Below are positions 12,402-15,073 of a DNA stretch of 15,073 nt, piece by piece. The number at the start of each line of letters is the position of its first letter. Positions within the stretch are counted from its first letter, which is position 1. This stretch comes from Pontimonas sp964350865 (GTDB taxonomy: Bacteria > Actinomycetota > Actinomycetes > Actinomycetales > Microbacteriaceae): assembly GCA_964350865.1 (NCBI GenBank), contig CAYGLJ010000027.1:1-15073 (forward strand), written 5' to 3'. Under the pieces are notes generated by a model, which worked only from the letters and a program-made list of their open reading frames with translations, searched no databases and had not been told where the DNA came from. Made by a program: the position numbers and the translations under genes.

Positions 12402-15073
12402 TTAGGCTTCTCCGCCGGCTGAACCGCTGGTGCCTGCGGTGACATCGTGGAGTTGGTATTTCACGATGGCCTGGTGCAGAGCGTCAGATGCCACGGCGCC
12501 CTCCTTGGCGAGTTGCTGCAGGACGCGCGCTGTAACAGAGGGCCCATCAATCGCAAAGTATCGGCGGGCCGCCGGCCTCGTGTCACTAAACCCAAAACCA
12601 TCTGCGCCCAGAGTGAGATATGTTCCCGGCACAAACTCACGAATCTGGTCTTGAACCGAGTGCATGAAATCGCTCACCGCGACGATGGGCCCGTGTGCTC
12701 CTTGGAGCTTGTGGGTCACATAGGGCACCTGAGGTGGTTGGTCGGGGTGGAGGAAGTTGTGGCGCTCGGCTTCCACTCCGTCTCGACGGAGCTCATTCCA
12801 CGAGGTGACTGAATACACATCGGCGCTGACACCCCAGTCGGTGGCGAGAAGCTGTTGTGCTTCGAGAGCCCACGCCATACCCACGCCGGAGGCCAGAATG
12901 GTGGCTTTCGGGCCACCCTCGAGTGGCCCCTCCTTCAGCAAATACAGTCCCTTCAGCAAGCCCTCGACGTCAAGGCCCTCGGGCTCTTCAGGCTGAATAA
13001 TTGGCTCGTTGTAGATCGTGAGGTAATACATCACGTTCGGATCCGGATGGGCCCCGCCATACATACGCTCAAGACCGGCCTTGACGATGTGCGCAATTTC
13101 GTAGGAATACGCCGGGTCATAGGTGACCACAGCGGGATTGGTCGAGGCAAGCAAGGGGGAGTGGCCATCGGCGTGCTGGAGCCCTTCACCGGTCAGGGTG
13201 GTGCGACCAGCTGTCGCCCCCATGATGAAGCCCCGAGCCATCTGGTCTCCGGCTGCCCACATCGCATCACCGGTCCGCTGGAAACCAAACATCGAGTAGA
13301 ACACGTAGATGGGAACCATCGGCTCACCGTGGGTCGCATACGAGGTTCCTGTCGCGGTGAACGCTGCAAACGCTCCCGCTTCATTGATTCCGGTGTGCAG
13401 AATCTGCCCCTGGGGGCTTTCCTTGTAGGCGAGCAAGAGTTCTCGGTCAACCGAGGTATAGCCCTGTCCATGGGGGTTGTAGATCTTGGAGCTTGGGAAG
13501 TAGGCATCCATACCGAACGTGCGTGCTTCATCGGGGATGATCGGCACAAGACGGTGACCAAAGTCTTTGTTCTTGAGCAGGTCCTTCAAGAGACGGGCAA
13601 AAGCCATAGTGGTCGCAACTTCTTGCTTTCCCGAGCCTTTGCGAGCCCCGTCATAAACATCGGCGCTCGGGAGCGAAACCTGAGTGTATTTGGAGCGGCG
13701 CTCGGGCAGGTAACCGCCGAGCGCACGTCTGCGCTCGTGCATGTACTGGATGGCCTCATCACCATCACCCGGGTGGAAATAGGGAGGCTGATAGACATCA
13801 GCCTCGAGAGCTGAGTCGGCAATAGGAATGCGCATGTCATCCCGGAAAGTCTTCAAATTCTCCAGCGTCATCTTCTTCATCTGGTGGGTCGCGTTACGAC
13901 CTTCGAAGCTTGGCCCCAGACCGTATCCCTTCACCGTCTTCGCAAGGATGACGGTGGGCTGACCCTTGTGCTCAGTCGCGGCCTTGAACGCCGCGTAAAT
14001 CTTCCGGTAGTCGTGACCACCACGCTTGAGCTTCCAAATGTCATCATCGGAGAGGTGCTCGACCATTTTTAGAGTGCGCGGGTCGCGACCAAAGAAGTTC
14101 TCCCGGATGTAGGCGCCACTCTCTGCCTTATAGGTTTGATAGTCGCCATCGGGCGTGCGATTCATCAGGTCACGAAGTGCGCCCTCGGTATCGGCCTGCA
14201 GGAGCGCATCCCACTCGCGACCCCAGACCACCTTGATCACATTCCATCCAGCGCCACGGAAGAAACTTTCGAGCTCTTGGATGATCTTTCCGTTTCCACG
14301 GACTGGTCCATCCAGACGTTGCAGGTTGCAGTTGATGACGAAGGTCAGGTTGTCGAGATCGTCGTTAGCGGCGAGTTGCAGGGCACCACGGCTCTCCACC
14401 TCGTCCATTTCGCCATCGCCCAGGAATGCCCAGACGTGCTGCTGGCTGGTGTCTTTGATGCCGCGGTTGTGGAGGTAGCGGTTGAGCTGTGCCTGGTAAA
14501 TCGCGTTGATAGGTCCAAGGCCCATGGAGACGGTGGGGAACTGCCAGAAGTTCGGCATCAACCTCGGATGGGGATAGGAGGACAGTCCACCACTCGGGTG
14601 AGACTTCTCTTGACGGAACCCATCGAGTTGGTCGGTGCTCAGTCGCCCCTCGAGGTACGCCCTCGCATACATACCGGGGGATGCGTGACCCTGGTAGAAA
14701 ATTTGGTCGCCACCGCCGGGGTGATCTGCGCCTCGGAAGAAGTGGTTGTGACCCACCTCATAGAGTGCCGCGGACGATGCGTAGGTGGAGATGTGACCAC
14801 CGACCGCAATCCCGGGACGCTGGGCCCGGTGCACGGTGATGGCCGCATTCCAGCGAATCCAGGCACGGTAGCGACGCTCGATTTCCTCGTCACCGGGAAA
14901 GTCGGGTTCGTTCTCTGTGGCAATGGTGTTCAGGTAGTCCGTAGTGGGAACCATCGGGACACCCAGGTGGAGCTCTTTGGAGCGCTTGAGCAGGCTGAGC
15001 ATGATTTCTCGCGCTCGTTGGTGACCAGATTGAGCAACGACCGAGTCGAGAGATTCTCGCCATTCCGTGGTCT
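12402..15073 (-). CDS. aceE: Pyruvate dehydrogenase E1 component, homodimeric type (5' end cut off)
   Basis: The E1 subunit decarboxylates pyruvate with thiamine diphosphate and passes the acetyl group to the lipoyl E2, giving acetyl-CoA. About 889 residues are visible and the open frame runs to the window edge: the codons at 15003–15071 read on in frame (…TEWRESLDSVVAQ…), matching the AceE N-terminus, so the ATG at 15002 is internal and the first few residues are missing. Visible motifs: VGGHISTYASSA and YQGHASPGMYARA, the thiamine-diphosphate motif GDGEMDE (about 14420–14400) with the downstream VINCNLQRLDGPV, and INEAGAFAAF with YVFYSMFGFQRTGD in the pyrimidine-binding half. Almost full family length (about 900 residues) with no frameshift. 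It is the first visible gene of the run into fasR and fab, a common actinobacterial arrangement linking acetyl-CoA supply to lipid synthesis. Confidence 0.97.
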   Translation of the reverse strand, partial: TTEWRESLDSVVAQSGHQRAREIMLSLLKRSKELHLGVPMVPTTDYLNTIATENEPDFPGDEEIERRYRAWIRWNAAITVHRAQRPGIAVGGHISTYASSAALYEVGHNHFFRGADHPGGGDQIFYQGHASPGMYARAYLEGRLSTDQLDGFRQEKSHPSGGLSSYPHPRLMPNFWQFPTVSMGLGPINAIYQAQLNRYLHNRGIKDTSQQHVWAFLGDGEMDEVESRGALQLAANDDLDNLTFVINCNLQRLDGPVRGNGKIIQELESFFRGAGWNVIKVVWGREWDALLQADTEGALRDLMNRTPDGDYQTYKAESGAYIRENFFGRDPRTLKMVEHLSDDDIWKLKRGGHDYRKIYAAFKAATEHKGQPTVILAKTVKGYGLGPSFEGRNATHQMKKMTLENLKTFRDDMRIPIADSALEADVYQPPYFHPGDGDEAIQYMHERRRALGGYLPERRSKYTQVSLPSADVYDGARKGSGKQEVATTMAFARLLKDLLKNKDFGHRLVPIIPDEARTFGMDAYFPSSKIYNPHGQGYTSVDRELLLAYKESPQGQILHTGINEAGAFAAFTATGTSYATHGEPMVPIYVFYSMFGFQRTGDAMWAAGDQMARGFIMGATAGRTTLTGEGLQHADGHSPLLASTNPAVVTYDPAYSYEIAHIVKAGLERMYGGAHPDPNVMYYLTIYNEPIIQPEEPEGLDVEGLLKGLYLLKEGPLEGGPKATILASGVGMAWALEAQQLLATDWGVSADVYSVTSWNELRRDGVEAERHNFLHPDQPPQVPYVTHKLQGAHGPIVAVSDFMHSVQDQIREFVPGTYLTLGADGFGFSDTRPAARRYFAIDGPSVTARVLQQLAKEGAVASDALHQAIVKYQLHDVTAGTSGSAGGEA

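Noticed and set aside
12855..13814. 319-codon plus-strand open frame opposite aceE
   Set aside because: Shadow of the highly conserved aceE coding frame; no recognisable domain.
1..15073. Defence system, phage island, CRISPR or mobile element
   Set aside because: No repeat array, integrase, transposase, toxin or nuclease motif was seen; all genes are housekeeping, transport, regulatory or photoreceptor types.

Overview
The window looks like chromosomal DNA of an actinobacterium, most plausibly an aquatic member of the Microbacteriaceae. The evidence is the fatty-acid locus in the actinobacterial order aceE–fasR–fabD–fabH–acpP–fabF, a DUF3145 gene (a family found in Actinobacteria), GTG starts, a possible leaderless promoter, G/C-biased codon use, and a heliorhodopsin close to those known from aquatic actinobacteria. 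The genus is an inference. I see no tRNA, rRNA, CRISPR array, insertion sequence or phage gene. Apart from short intergenic gaps the window is fully coding, and no stretch over 130 bases lacks a gene.

Left part, plus strand (2–2252): a complete heliorhodopsin gene is followed 4 bases later by a DUF1684 gene, forming an apparent two-gene operon. A 126-base gap then holds a possible promoter and two hairpins, the second running into the ribosome-binding site of the DUF3145 gene. The DUF3145 stop codon overlaps the stop codon of the first minus-strand gene.

Middle, minus strand (2249–7527): a tightly packed export module transcribed as TetR regulator → MMPL transporter → YhgE/Pip membrane protein, with genes abutting or overlapping by 4 bases. 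A perfect 16-bp palindrome upstream of the tetR gene is a good operator candidate. The MMPL protein carries about 225 extra C-terminal residues that read like an ABC ATPase domain whose nucleotide-binding motifs have been lost.

Right part, minus strand (7619–15073): aceE (pyruvate dehydrogenase E1, cut at the right edge) → fasR-type PucR regulator → fabD → fabH → acpP → fabF. These genes make acetyl-CoA and then start and extend fatty acids by the type II pathway. fasR probably controls the fab genes behind it. The export module directly downstream of fabF may handle envelope lipids, but its substrate cannot be read from sequence.

Most worth a second look: the heliorhodopsin–DUF1684 pairing, the MMPL/pseudo-ATPase fusion beside YhgE/Pip, and the structured leader of the DUF3145 gene.
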